Source: Actinomycetes bacterium (GTDB lineage Bacteria > Actinomycetota > Thermoleophilia > RBG-16-64-13). Taken from it: DNA of 44,637 nucleotides. Position 1 is the stretch's first letter. Every line of letters begins with the position of its first letter. The DNA is taken from contig JAJFUK010000111.1 in assembly GCA_021372435.1 (NCBI GenBank), positions 1-44,637 of the forward strand. The letters run 5' to 3'. Positions 25,024 to 32,625 of this stretch are shown one piece after another. Under the pieces are notes generated by a model that did no database searches, was not told where the DNA came from, and saw only the letters and a list, made by a program, of their open reading frames with translations. A program made the position numbers and the translations under genes.

Positions 25024-25052
25024 TTGACAAGGCCTTGGGAATCCGGGACAAT
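25024..25052 (+). promoter_or_regulatory. Sigma-70-type promoter of the glycyl radical enzyme operon
   Basis: A perfect -35 TTGACA (25024-25029), a 17-bp spacer and -10 GACAAT (25047-25052) lie about 110 bp upstream of the start codon, right after a terminator. This is the best promoter match in the window. Confidence 0.75.
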
Positions 25053-25151
25053 AGTGTCCACGTGATACAGAACACTGTTCCGCATACAGAACATGACAAG
25101 GCCTGCAGAGCCGCTCCGTGCGCAGTCGTGAATCCGGGTCGCAGTCGTGAA
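25025..25151 (+). repeat. Four pairs of direct repeats and a palindrome in the operon leader
   Basis: TGACAAGGCCT occurs at 25025-25035 and 25094-25104, GAATCCGGG at 25039-25047 and 25130-25138, ATACAGAACA at 25065-25074 and 25084-25093, and CGCAGTCGTGAA at 25121-25132 and 25140-25151. The last two pairs are both spaced 19 bp start to start, close to two helical turns. GAACACTGTTC at 25070-25080 is an 11-bp palindrome just downstream of the promoter. These are candidate operator sites for a regulator not encoded in the window. Confidence 0.6.
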
Positions 25152-25161
25152 GGGAGACAGA

Positions 25162-27717
25162 ATGACAACTGAGTCCTCGACAATCATCCCCGTGCTCCAA
25201 GGCACGGTCCACCCGGAGGCGGCCGAGGAGATCGAGTCTCTCACCGTCATGACCGAGCGCCTCAAGAAGCTCAAGAAGGAATGGGAGAACGCGGCGCCGC
25301 AGGTCTACGTCGATGACACGCTCCTTTTCACCGAGTCCTGGAAAGAGACCGAGCAGATGCCGGTGGACTTCCGCTGGGCCAAAGCCTTTCAGAAGAGGCT
25401 GGAGAACTGCCCCATCCTCATCCGCGACGGCGAGATCATCGTCGGCTCGTCGACGAAGTTCATCCGCGGCAACAACACGCTCTGCGCCGTGAAACCGCGC
25501 GAGATCCTGGCCATGTGCGAGAGCGGCCGCTTCGACCGCAAGCTGAGTGACATCTCCTCGACCGTCATCGACCCTGAGGACCTGGAGAAGCTCAAGGCCG
25601 ACGCCCGGTACTGGGTCGAGCATATGAACCCGGTCAACTACGTGAACGTCGCGCTGGAAGAGGAGCTCGGCAAGGAGCACTTCGACCTCTTGTTCGACCA
25701 CGCCATGATCTTCGAAGGTCGGGGCGTGCGCGAGAATCCCGACCGTGGCCTATTCCAGGGGTACGGCGCCATGGGAGGCGGGGTCATCATGCTGTCCGGC
25801 GACGTGCTGAGGCACGGCTTCAACTACGTCATCGACCTGGCCAAGGCCGAGATGGCGAAGATGAAGAGCGAAGGCGCGCTGGAAGACCGGGCCAGCAGTA
25901 ACGCCCTGCGCAAGTGGTACCTGCTCAAATCCATCGTCATCATGTTCGAGGCCGTCATCACCTTCGCGAGGCGGCACGCCGCGCTGGCCCGCGAGATGGC
26001 CGACAAGACGGGCGACCCGGTCCGCAAGGCCGAGCTCCTCAAGATCGCGGACGTATGCGAGCACGTTCCTGCCGAACCTCCGCGTGACTTCTGGGAGGCC
26101 GTCCAGTCGGTGCGCTTCATGCATCTGGCCGCGTGGAAGGAAAGTCCCGAACGGGCCGAGGTGGGAATCGGAAGGATCGACCAGTTCTGGTATCCCTATT
26201 ACAAAGCGGATATCGAGAGCGGCAGGCTCACCCGTGCGCAGGCGGCGGAGCTGATCGGCGCTATGTGGCTGAAGATCCGCGAGGTCGAGAACCTGGTCAC
26301 CATCAAGCGCGAGCATCGCGCCGCCCCAGGCAGCCAGCTGCCGAACGTCACGCTGTGCGGCCGGGACAAGGACGGCAACGACCTCACCAACGAGCTCTCC
26401 TGGATGATCCTAGAAGTCATGGTTCAAGTCCATCTGTCCGAGCCGGCCGTATACGTCCGCTACCACGAGGACCAGGACGAGAACTTCATCATCCACGCGC
26501 TCAGGTGCAACCGTGAGTTCGGCGGTGGGAACCCGGCCTTCTTGAACGACGAGCTAGGTACCCGGCGCTACCTCGACCGGGGCATCCCGATAGAAGATGC
26601 CTGCAACTGGAGCGCGAGCGGCTGCCTCGGCTATCACCTGGAATGCGCCGAGCACATGGCCGGTGCCTTCAACCTGGTGCAAGCCAAGGTGATGGAGGTC
26701 ACCCTGCACGACGGCTTCGATCCGCGCACGGGCAAGCAGGTGGGCCTGCACACCGGCGACGTGACCAAGTTCACCTCCATCGAGCAGTTCTACGAAGCCT
26801 TCCTCAAGCAGGAGGACTACTTCGCGGAGAGGATGCGCGACCACTACTTCATCTGGTGGACCACCGAGATAGCGAACAGCCCCATGAGCGGATACCGGGC
26901 GGGCATGCTCTATCGCGACTGCATCCCGGCCGGGCTCGCCTCGCGTGAGGGCGGCTGCCGCTATCCCATCGGCAAGATGTCGTGGGTCGGCGACAAGGGC
27001 ATCTGCGACTGCGCCGACTACCTGGCCGCCATCCAGTACCTGGTCTTCGACCAGAAGAAGATCACCATGGCTCAACTTCTAGAAGCCATGGATGCCAACT
27101 GGGAGGGCCATGAGGACATCCGTCAGATGTGCTTGAAGGCGCCCAAGTACGGCAACGATGACGACTACGTGGACGATTTCTACGTTCGTCTGTCGCGTGA
27201 CACGCAGAGGATCCTGCAAAGCCGGCCCGACCCCATCACGGGCGAGAAGCCTATGTTGTTCAAGGGGGCGGCGGCCGGCCACGTGACTCAAGGCAAGGCT
27301 GTAGGCGCCATGCCCAACGGCCGCTACGCCGGCACTCCGATCTACGACGGCGGCACCTCGGCTATGGCCGGCGGGGACGTCAACGGCCCGACTGCCCTCA
27401 TCCGGTCGGCCACCAAGTATCCGACCCCCTACGAATGCGCAGGGGTCGCCCACAACATGAAGTTCTCCAAGGCGGTGCTCAACTCCCCGGAGAAGCTGGC
27501 CAAGGTGGCCTCCCTCATCAAGACCTTCACCAAGCGCGGCGGCTGGCACATCCAGTTCAACATCCACAGCGCCGAGGAGCTCATGGAAGCCCGCAGAGAT
27601 CCGGCGGCCCACAAAGACCTGCTCGTCCGCGTAGGAGGCTACAGCGCCTACTTCGTCGATCTGCCGCCGGAGTTGCAGGACGAGATCGTCGAGCGGACGA
27701 TGCATGAGGTGGGCTGA
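25162..27717 (+). CDS. Glycyl radical enzyme, PFL-like family, unassigned substrate
   Basis: An 851-residue enzyme with the family's overall length. The glycyl radical loop RVGGYSAYF places the radical on G826, 26 residues from the end. The catalytic thiyl cysteine is C488 in SASGCLGYHLE. In 4-hydroxyphenylacetate decarboxylase and the diol/choline/isethionate lyases this loop reads GCxE, with Glu as a base; here G490 replaces it, leaving the usual acid-base partner absent. The N-terminal region (DGEIIVGSSTKFIRGN) and late THGxx-like GAAAGHVTQGKAVGAMPNGR fit the family. ATG 25162 follows AGGGAG; a GTG at 25147 is less likely. The activase is next downstream. Fumarate-adding, decarboxylating or C-X lyase chemistry all remain possible. 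Confidence 0.92.
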   Translation: MTTESSTIIPVLQGTVHPEAAEEIESLTVMTERLKKLKKEWENAAPQVYVDDTLLFTESWKETEQMPVDFRWAKAFQKRLENCPILIRDGEIIVGSSTKFIRGNNTLCAVKPREILAMCESGRFDRKLSDISSTVIDPEDLEKLKADARYWVEHMNPVNYVNVALEEELGKEHFDLLFDHAMIFEGRGVRENPDRGLFQGYGAMGGGVIMLSGDVLRHGFNYVIDLAKAEMAKMKSEGALEDRASSNALRKWYLLKSIVIMFEAVITFARRHAALAREMADKTGDPVRKAELLKIADVCEHVPAEPPRDFWEAVQSVRFMHLAAWKESPERAEVGIGRIDQFWYPYYKADIESGRLTRAQAAELIGAMWLKIREVENLVTIKREHRAAPGSQLPNVTLCGRDKDGNDLTNELSWMILEVMVQVHLSEPAVYVRYHEDQDENFIIHALRCNREFGGGNPAFLNDELGTRRYLDRGIPIEDACNWSASGCLGYHLECAEHMAGAFNLVQAKVMEVTLHDGFDPRTGKQVGLHTGDVTKFTSIEQFYEAFLKQEDYFAERMRDHYFIWWTTEIANSPMSGYRAGMLYRDCIPAGLASREGGCRYPIGKMSWVGDKGICDCADYLAAIQYLVFDQKKITMAQLLEAMDANWEGHEDIRQMCLKAPKYGNDDDYVDDFYVRLSRDTQRILQSRPDPITGEKPMLFKGAAAGHVTQGKAVGAMPNGRYAGTPIYDGGTSAMAGGDVNGPTALIRSATKYPTPYECAGVAHNMKFSKAVLNSPEKLAKVASLIKTFTKRGGWHIQFNIHSAEELMEARRDPAAHKDLLVRVGGYSAYFVDLPPELQDEIVERTMHEVG

Positions 27718-27734
27718 TCTACAGGCCTTCTATT

Positions 27735-27768
27735 CCGGGAGCGCCGCCGGCGCCGGCGGCGCTCCCGG
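27735..27768 (+). terminator. Perfect 34-bp palindrome between enzyme and activase genes
   Basis: The arms CCGGGAGCGCCGCCGG and CCGGCGGCGCTCCCGG flank CG, forming a very stable hairpin 17 bp after the glycyl radical enzyme stop. TTCCCTTA follows, a weak T-tract. It probably works as a partial terminator or 3'-end stabiliser, keeping activase mRNA below that of the enzyme. Confidence 0.65.
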
Positions 27769-27795
27769 TTCCCTTATGACGGAAGCGAGGAGTGA

Positions 27796-28713
27796 GTGGT
27801 AGTGGCAAGCGCTACGGGGACCGTGTTCAACATCCAACGGTACAGCATCGACGATGGTCCGGGTATCCGGACTACCGTCTTCTTCAAGGGCTGCCCACTC
27901 AGCTGCGTATGGTGTTCAAACCCGGAGTCGCAGAACCTTGCGCCGGAGTTGATGCATCGCGACTCGCTCTGCAAGCGGTGTTACAGGTGTGTGGCGGCGT
28001 GCCCGGAGGGCGCCATCTCGGTGGGCCCTGATGGCGTCGAGATCGATCGCGACGTCTGCACCGTGTGCGGTGATTGCGTGGAGGTATGTCCTCACGGCGC
28101 GATGCGCATCACCGGCCGGGAGATGACGGCCGACGAGGTGTTCGACGTCATCGAACGCGACGCCGACTTCTACCGTGACTCCGGTGGTGGCGTCACTCTG
28201 TCGGGCGGAGAAGTCCTGTTGCAGCCTGATTTCGCCGCCGCTTTGCTCCAGCGGTGCCGGGAGGCGGGCTTCCACACCTGCGTGGATACGGCGGGCCAAG
28301 GGTCCCTAGAAGCCCTACGAAAGATCATTCCCTACACCGACCTGTTCTACTTCGACATCAAACACATCGACCCGAAGATACACCGCGCCCAAGCCGGGCG
28401 GTCAAACGAGGTCATCCTGCGTAACTTCCAGGAAGTGGCAGCAAGCGGAGTCCCCTTGGTCGTGCGTGTACCCGTCGTTCCCGGGTTCAACGATACGAGC
28501 GACGCCATCTCCGACATCGCGGAGTTGGTCGCGGTCCACGCACCGGGCGCCACCGTTCACCTGCTGCCTTACCACCGTTACGGCCAGCAGAAGTACGACA
28601 TGCTGGGACTGGACTACGAGCTGGCGGGAGCCGAGACTCCCTCCCCGGAGTTCCTCAGGGCGGCCCGCAACATAGTGGAGTCGCGGGGACTCACGTGCGA
28701 GGTCACAGTCTAG
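27796..28713 (+). CDS. Glycyl radical enzyme activating enzyme (radical SAM)
   Basis: A 305-residue radical-SAM protein. C33-x3-C37-x2-C40 (KGCPLSCVWC) holds the SAM-binding [4Fe-4S] cluster. YSIDDGPGIRTTVFFKGC is the typical activase start. Two ferredoxin clusters follow (C59/62/65/69 and C88/91/94/98), as in activases of decarboxylase- and lyase-type enzymes but not in PFL-AE. GGGVTLSGGE is the SAM-contacting GGE-type motif. The activase abstracts hydrogen from Gly826 of the upstream enzyme using 5'-deoxyadenosyl radical. GTG 27796 is used; GTG 27802 is better spaced from GCGAGGAG. The B12 subunit gene follows 35 bp downstream. Confidence 0.93.
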   Translation: MVVASATGTVFNIQRYSIDDGPGIRTTVFFKGCPLSCVWCSNPESQNLAPELMHRDSLCKRCYRCVAACPEGAISVGPDGVEIDRDVCTVCGDCVEVCPHGAMRITGREMTADEVFDVIERDADFYRDSGGGVTLSGGEVLLQPDFAAALLQRCREAGFHTCVDTAGQGSLEALRKIIPYTDLFYFDIKHIDPKIHRAQAGRSNEVILRNFQEVAASGVPLVVRVPVVPGFNDTSDAISDIAELVAVHAPGATVHLLPYHRYGQQKYDMLGLDYELAGAETPSPEFLRAARNIVESRGLTCEVTV

Positions 28714-28748
28714 TGGAGACTCTGCACGAAACAGAGAACGAGAGAGCG

Positions 28749-29180
28749 ATGGACCATCTAGGCTGCGTCATCACAGGGACCGTGGGCGTTGACGCCCACG
28801 TCATTGGCACGAAGATCGTATCCAGGGCCCTGCGGGAGGCCGGGTTCAGGGTGGTGGAGTTGGGCGCTCAGACGCCTCCGGAGGAGTTCATCATGGCCGC
28901 CCAGGAGACCGCGGCCGACGCCATGATGATCAGCTCGCTCTACGGCATGGCCGAACTGGACCTCGAGGGCTTTCGCGACAAGTGTACCGAGGCGGGTCTG
29001 GAGGACATCATCCTCTATGTAGGCGGCATCTTGGGGGTTTCTCGCCGTGATTTCCCCGAGGACGAGGCGAAATTCAAGCGGATGGGGTTCGACCGGGTCT
29101 ACCCGCCCGAGACCGATATCCGGGTGGCCATCGAAGACCTGAAGGCCGACCTCAACCGAAAACGGGCCGGGCGCCCGTAA
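28749..29180 (+). CDS. Glutamate mutase S-like (GlmS-like) cobalamin-binding subunit
   Basis: A 143-residue B12-binding protein with the size of GlmS/MutS (about 137). The base-off/His-on motif D15-x-H17-x2-G20 is present, followed by ISSLYG (SxL motif) and LYVGGILGV (GG motif), so all cobalamin contacts are kept. The text aligns throughout with GlmS, including DKCTEAGLEDIILYVGG and GFDRVYPPETD. ATG 28749 is used; GTG 28713 is an alternative with 12 more residues. It should pair with the GlmE-like barrel at 8394 to form the adenosylcobalamin mutase. It lies between the glycyl radical activase and the GlmL-like gene, so it is co-expressed with the radical enzyme. Confidence 0.93.
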   Translation: MDHLGCVITGTVGVDAHVIGTKIVSRALREAGFRVVELGAQTPPEEFIMAAQETAADAMMISSLYGMAELDLEGFRDKCTEAGLEDIILYVGGILGVSRRDFPEDEAKFKRMGFDRVYPPETDIRVAIEDLKADLNRKRAGRP

Positions 29181-29217
29181 CTTCGGACTCGCGGTCCCGG
29201 CCGGCAGGTCGATCATC

Positions 29218-30588
29218 GTGGGAAGCATACGGCTCTTCGTCGATCTCGGCAGCACGTTCACCAAGCTGGTGGCTTTCGATCTTGAGGCTGAGGAGCTCCT
29301 CGGCCGCGTGCAGGTGCCGTCCACGGTAGACCATGACGTGACCGTTGGTCTGGAGCAGGCCTTCTCGCTCCTCGCGGAGACCGTCCCGATCGATGAGACC
29401 GATCGCCGGCAAACGCTGGCCTGCAGCAGCGCGGCCGGCGGACTCCGAGTCGTCTGCATCGGCCTGGTTCCAGAGTACACCACTGAAGCCGGCCGCCGGG
29501 CAGCCCTGGGAGCCGGAGCCAAGATCGTCGGTTCGTACTCCTTCGAACTCTCCGAGGCCGAACTGCGGGAGATCGAGGAGACCGGCCCCGATATCGTGCT
29601 GCTGACGGGAGGCACCGACGGCGGCAACAAGAAGGTGATCACCCACAACGCCGCCCTGCTGGCCCGGAGTGACTCCCGGGTGGCCAACATCATCGTCGCC
29701 GGCAACAAGTCGGCGTACGACGACGTCGAGAGCCTCTTCGCCGGCTCGGGCAAGAACGTCATCTATACAAGCAACGTCATGCCCGAGATCGGAGTGCTCG
29801 AGGTCGAGGCCGCCAACCACAAGATCAGGGACCTCTTCATCGCCCGCATCACCCAAGCCAAGGGTATCGCCCGGGCGAAGAGCATGATAGCCGACGTCAT
29901 CATGCCTACCCCGGCGGCCGTCCTCGAAGCCGCGAAGCTCTTCGCCGGCGGCGTCGACGGTCGCCGGGGCATCGGGGAGCTTCTCCTTGTCGACGTGGGA
30001 GGCGCAACCACCGACGTCTACTCAGTGGCCACGGGGGCTCCCACGTCGGGCGCGGTCCGTTCCCTCGGCCTGCCCGAGCCATACGCCAAGCGCACCGTCG
30101 AAGGCGACCTGGGTCTGTTCCACAACCTCGACACCTTGATGACACTCGCCGGGAGGGAGTCCCTGCCCGCGGGCTTCGATGACATCGTGGCCGCTATGTG
30201 CCACGAGAACAGCGTGCCTACCGGCGACGAGCAGACGGCGTGCCACCTGCTGCTCTCGCGGGTCGCGGTGCGCTCAGCGGTGGACCGGCACGTAGGGTCG
30301 TTGAAGTACATCGTCACGCCCAACGGCGAGGTGGTGGTGCAGCGGGGCAAGGACCTCACCGGGCTCCGTTGGGTCGTGGGGGCGGGCGGGCCGGTCTCGT
30401 TCTCGGCCGACCCGGTCAAGGTGCTCGAGGGCGCGCTCTTCGACGAGGCCTTCCCCCTGCTGCTTAAGCCGAAGGCCCCCGAGTTCCTGCTCGACGGTCA
30501 GTACGTACTTTTCGCCCTCGGCTTGCTCGCCCAGAGCGAGCCGGGGAAGGCGCTCAGACTCATGCAGAAATACGTCGTACACCTATGA
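29218..30588 (+). CDS. GlmL/MutL-like mutase reactivating ATPase
   Basis: A 456-residue ASKHA-fold protein of the MutL/GlmL family. Phosphate loops are VDLGSTFTKLVAFD at the N-terminus and LVDVGGATTDVYSV near residue 263. GLVPEYTTEAGRRAALGAGAKIV and LLTGGTDGGNKK are family hallmarks. GlmL proteins are encoded between glmS and glmE in clostridia and are thought to reactivate or protect the B12 mutase. GTG 29218 starts it 37 bp after the GlmS-like gene. The E subunit normally next in line is missing here and is located about 19 kb upstream. Confidence 0.9.
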   Translation: MGSIRLFVDLGSTFTKLVAFDLEAEELLGRVQVPSTVDHDVTVGLEQAFSLLAETVPIDETDRRQTLACSSAAGGLRVVCIGLVPEYTTEAGRRAALGAGAKIVGSYSFELSEAELREIEETGPDIVLLTGGTDGGNKKVITHNAALLARSDSRVANIIVAGNKSAYDDVESLFAGSGKNVIYTSNVMPEIGVLEVEAANHKIRDLFIARITQAKGIARAKSMIADVIMPTPAAVLEAAKLFAGGVDGRRGIGELLLVDVGGATTDVYSVATGAPTSGAVRSLGLPEPYAKRTVEGDLGLFHNLDTLMTLAGRESLPAGFDDIVAAMCHENSVPTGDEQTACHLLLSRVAVRSAVDRHVGSLKYIVTPNGEVVVQRGKDLTGLRWVVGAGGPVSFSADPVKVLEGALFDEAFPLLLKPKAPEFLLDGQYVLFALGLLAQSEPGKALRLMQKYVVHL

Positions 30589-30619
30589 ACACCTGTCGGA
30601 TGATCCTGGAGGCGGGCCG

Positions 30620-31120
30620 ATGAGCGATGAGCAAGCACCGAAGGCTGTGGGATCCGGCGTGGAGCGGTATTTCGTACCAAGACCGGCCTACGAGGTGGTC
30701 CCGGCTCTGAAGGTGGTGGGCCGCATCCCCGCCATGACACTCATGAGCAACGACCTCGTCCCAGGGTCGAACATGTATGTAGAGACAGGGTGGGTACTCG
30801 CTATGCCGGATCCCAACCCCCACATCTTCGAGCACGTCCATGACTACGACGAGATCGTCATCCACTTGGGCACCGACCCGGACGACCCCGAGGATTTGGG
30901 CGGCGAGATTGAGTTCGTCCTGGATGGACGGCCTTTCACCATCGACAAGTCCTCTTCGGTCTTCGTTCCCAAGGGGGTGAAACACGGGCCCCTGACCTGG
31001 AGACGCTTCACCCGGCCTCATCTGGAGTTGACGATCATGATCGGCGCCGGGAGTCTGGCCGAGGCCGACCCTGGAGGGCATCAAGAAAAGATGGAGGGAA
31101 AGGAGGGCAGAGATGACTGA
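30620..31120 (+). CDS. Cupin-domain protein 1
   Basis: A 166-residue single-domain cupin. The metal-binding residues look complete: H72, H74 and E78 (HVHDYDE) in motif 1 and H122 (VPKGVKHGPL) in motif 2. An unusual acidic insertion with DLGGEIEF lies between the motifs and is shared with the next gene. Start ATG 30620 lies 31 bp after the GlmL-like gene, with GGAGG upstream. Possible roles are an isomerase, lyase, epimerase or metal-dependent sensor; none can be chosen. It overlaps cupin 2 by 8 bp, so the pair may form a heteromer. Confidence 0.85.
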   Translation: MSDEQAPKAVGSGVERYFVPRPAYEVVPALKVVGRIPAMTLMSNDLVPGSNMYVETGWVLAMPDPNPHIFEHVHDYDEIVIHLGTDPDDPEDLGGEIEFVLDGRPFTIDKSSSVFVPKGVKHGPLTWRRFTRPHLELTIMIGAGSLAEADPGGHQEKMEGKEGRDD

Positions 31121-31619
31121 ATCGACCGAACCGTCCGGATCGAAGTACGGCAAGTACATCCTTACCGAGGACCGCATGCCCCCCATGCCCGAGGCGATGG
31201 TCAAGGCCATGGACGACCAGGCCAAGGAGGGGAAGATCCTCGACCGGACGATGCTGCTCGGGATAATGGATTCGATCGTTCCCGGCTGCTCTCTGTTCGT
31301 GGGGTGCGAGATACTATGGGGCCTCCCCGGTGGCAGACCGGTCGACATCGAGATACCCCATACCCACGACTTCGACGAGGTCATCGGCTTCGGGGGCACC
31401 AACCGCAACTACCCTCGCGACCTGGGCGGTGAGATCGAGTTCAACATCGGCGGAGAGAAACACACGATCACAAAGACCTGCCTCATCTTCGTGCCCAGAG
31501 GGGTGGAACACTGCCCCGTCACACTCAAGAGGATCGATACTCCCATCTTCATGTTCGAAGCAGCCAACGACCCCGATTATGTGAAGCATTTCCAGCCGCT
31601 GACCGACTGCGGAGGGTAG
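31113..31619 (+). CDS. Cupin-domain protein 2
   Basis: A 168-residue cupin, a diverged paralogue of cupin 1. The candidate metal ligands are H83, H85 and E89 (HTHDFDE) and H133 (VPRGVEHCPV), with the same DLGGEIEF insertion. An N-terminal extension of about 70 residues differs from cupin 1. AAGGAGG precedes the ATG inside the 3' end of cupin 1. The tandem arrangement suggests a paired complex with two metal sites. The function is unknown. Confidence 0.85.
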   Translation: MTESTEPSGSKYGKYILTEDRMPPMPEAMVKAMDDQAKEGKILDRTMLLGIMDSIVPGCSLFVGCEILWGLPGGRPVDIEIPHTHDFDEVIGFGGTNRNYPRDLGGEIEFNIGGEKHTITKTCLIFVPRGVEHCPVTLKRIDTPIFMFEAANDPDYVKHFQPLTDCGG

Positions 31620-31623
31620 ACCC

Positions 31624-32091
31624 ATGAAGCTGACGTACGATGAGATGCTCGCCTGGATCAAGGAGTACTTCGACGCCTTCAACCTCTACGGCCAAGACCC
31701 CGACGAGATCCACCGCATGGACGAGTACTTCTCCAAGGATTTCGTCTTCAACCCCTTCATCGCCCACGTAGGCAAGGTGTACAGCCGTGATGACTGGTAC
31801 AAGGTGCTCCTGTCCCATCCCTCCGGCGTCGAGACCCTCACCCCCGAAGACCTCGTCATCGACGAGCGGCGACAGACCTTCGTCGCCCAGATCAAGGCCG
31901 AGCTAAGCGACCGCGATACCAAGGAGCTGTTGCTGACCAAGCGCTACTTGGCCCGGTATCCTTTGCTCGAAGAGGACGGCGCGATGAAGATCGAGCGCCT
32001 CGATTTCTTCTGGGAGGTCCTTCCCGCCGGGGCCCTGGAGATCGACGACGTGTTCGAACGGGACTGGAAGAAGCAGCGGGGTGAGGAATGA
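31624..32091 (+). CDS. SnoaL/NTF2-like protein 1
   Basis: A 155-residue cone-fold protein with TYDEMLAWIKEYFDAFN, HRMDEYFSKDFVFNPFI and a final IERLDFFWEV strand. NTF2/SnoaL-like proteins include small dehydratases, isomerases and cyclases that use a deep pocket with no cofactor. It starts 4 bp after cupin 2 and is followed by a paralogue whose gene starts 29 bp downstream. A binding or isomerase role in the operon's pathway is likely, but no catalytic residue can be named with confidence. Confidence 0.75.
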   Translation: MKLTYDEMLAWIKEYFDAFNLYGQDPDEIHRMDEYFSKDFVFNPFIAHVGKVYSRDDWYKVLLSHPSGVETLTPEDLVIDERRQTFVAQIKAELSDRDTKELLLTKRYLARYPLLEEDGAMKIERLDFFWEVLPAGALEIDDVFERDWKKQRGEE

Positions 32092-32120
32092 GAACGGACG
32101 GTGAGCGGAGGGCGGACGGC

Positions 32121-32591
32121 ATGAGACCCACATATGACGAGATCGTGCAGTGGATGAAGGACTACTTCGCCGAGTACAACGCCGGCGCGCAGAATCCGGA
32201 GACCGTGCACGCCATGGACAAGTACTTCGCCCCGGATCTCACCTTCATCCCGTACATGTACGTGTTCGGCGGGCCGGGCAACGCCATAAGGAGCAGAGAG
32301 GACTTCTACGGCATGTTGACCGGGCACTCGGAAGACTACGAGAAGTTCGTAGTGCACGACATCTTCGTCGACGAGAAACGCATGGTCGCGGTGGCGTCCC
32401 TTCAAGCGACCATCTATGAGACCGGCAGCGATCGCGTGAAAGTGCAGAAGGACTATCTACCGCTCTACGAGCTGTCGGTCGATGAGAAGGGCTCGCTCAA
32501 GATCGACACCATCCGGTTCTTCTGGGAAGCGGCCCCGCCTGAGGTCGAGGCAGCCGCGTACACGGTCGATGAGTCCAAGTGGGGGAAGTGA
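32121..32591 (+). CDS. SnoaL/NTF2-like protein 2
   Basis: A 156-residue paralogue of the preceding protein: TYDEIVQWMKDYFAEYN, HAMDKYFAPDLTFIPYMY, SREDFYGML and IDTIRFFWEA correspond segment by segment. The start ATG 32121 agrees with its sister protein; an upstream ATG at 32088 would add 11 residues and overlap the previous gene by 4 bp. The two probably arose by tandem duplication and may form a heterodimer. The function is unknown. Confidence 0.75.
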   Translation: MRPTYDEIVQWMKDYFAEYNAGAQNPETVHAMDKYFAPDLTFIPYMYVFGGPGNAIRSREDFYGMLTGHSEDYEKFVVHDIFVDEKRMVAVASLQATIYETGSDRVKVQKDYLPLYELSVDEKGSLKIDTIRFFWEAAPPEVEAAAYTVDESKWGK

Positions 32592-32625
32592 CTCTAGCTA
32601 CGGACAAGTGCAAGGAAGGCATCAC

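Noticed and set aside
25070-25080. LexA (SOS) box
   Set aside because: GAAC-N3-GTTC has the wrong spacing for the known GAAC-N4-GTTC type and the operon has no DNA-repair gene.
32482-32625. N-terminal extension of the OYE-type reductase from an upstream start
   Set aside because: It would overlap the NTF2-like gene and gives Arg/Ser-rich sequence; GTG 32626 has a good RBS and begins family homology.
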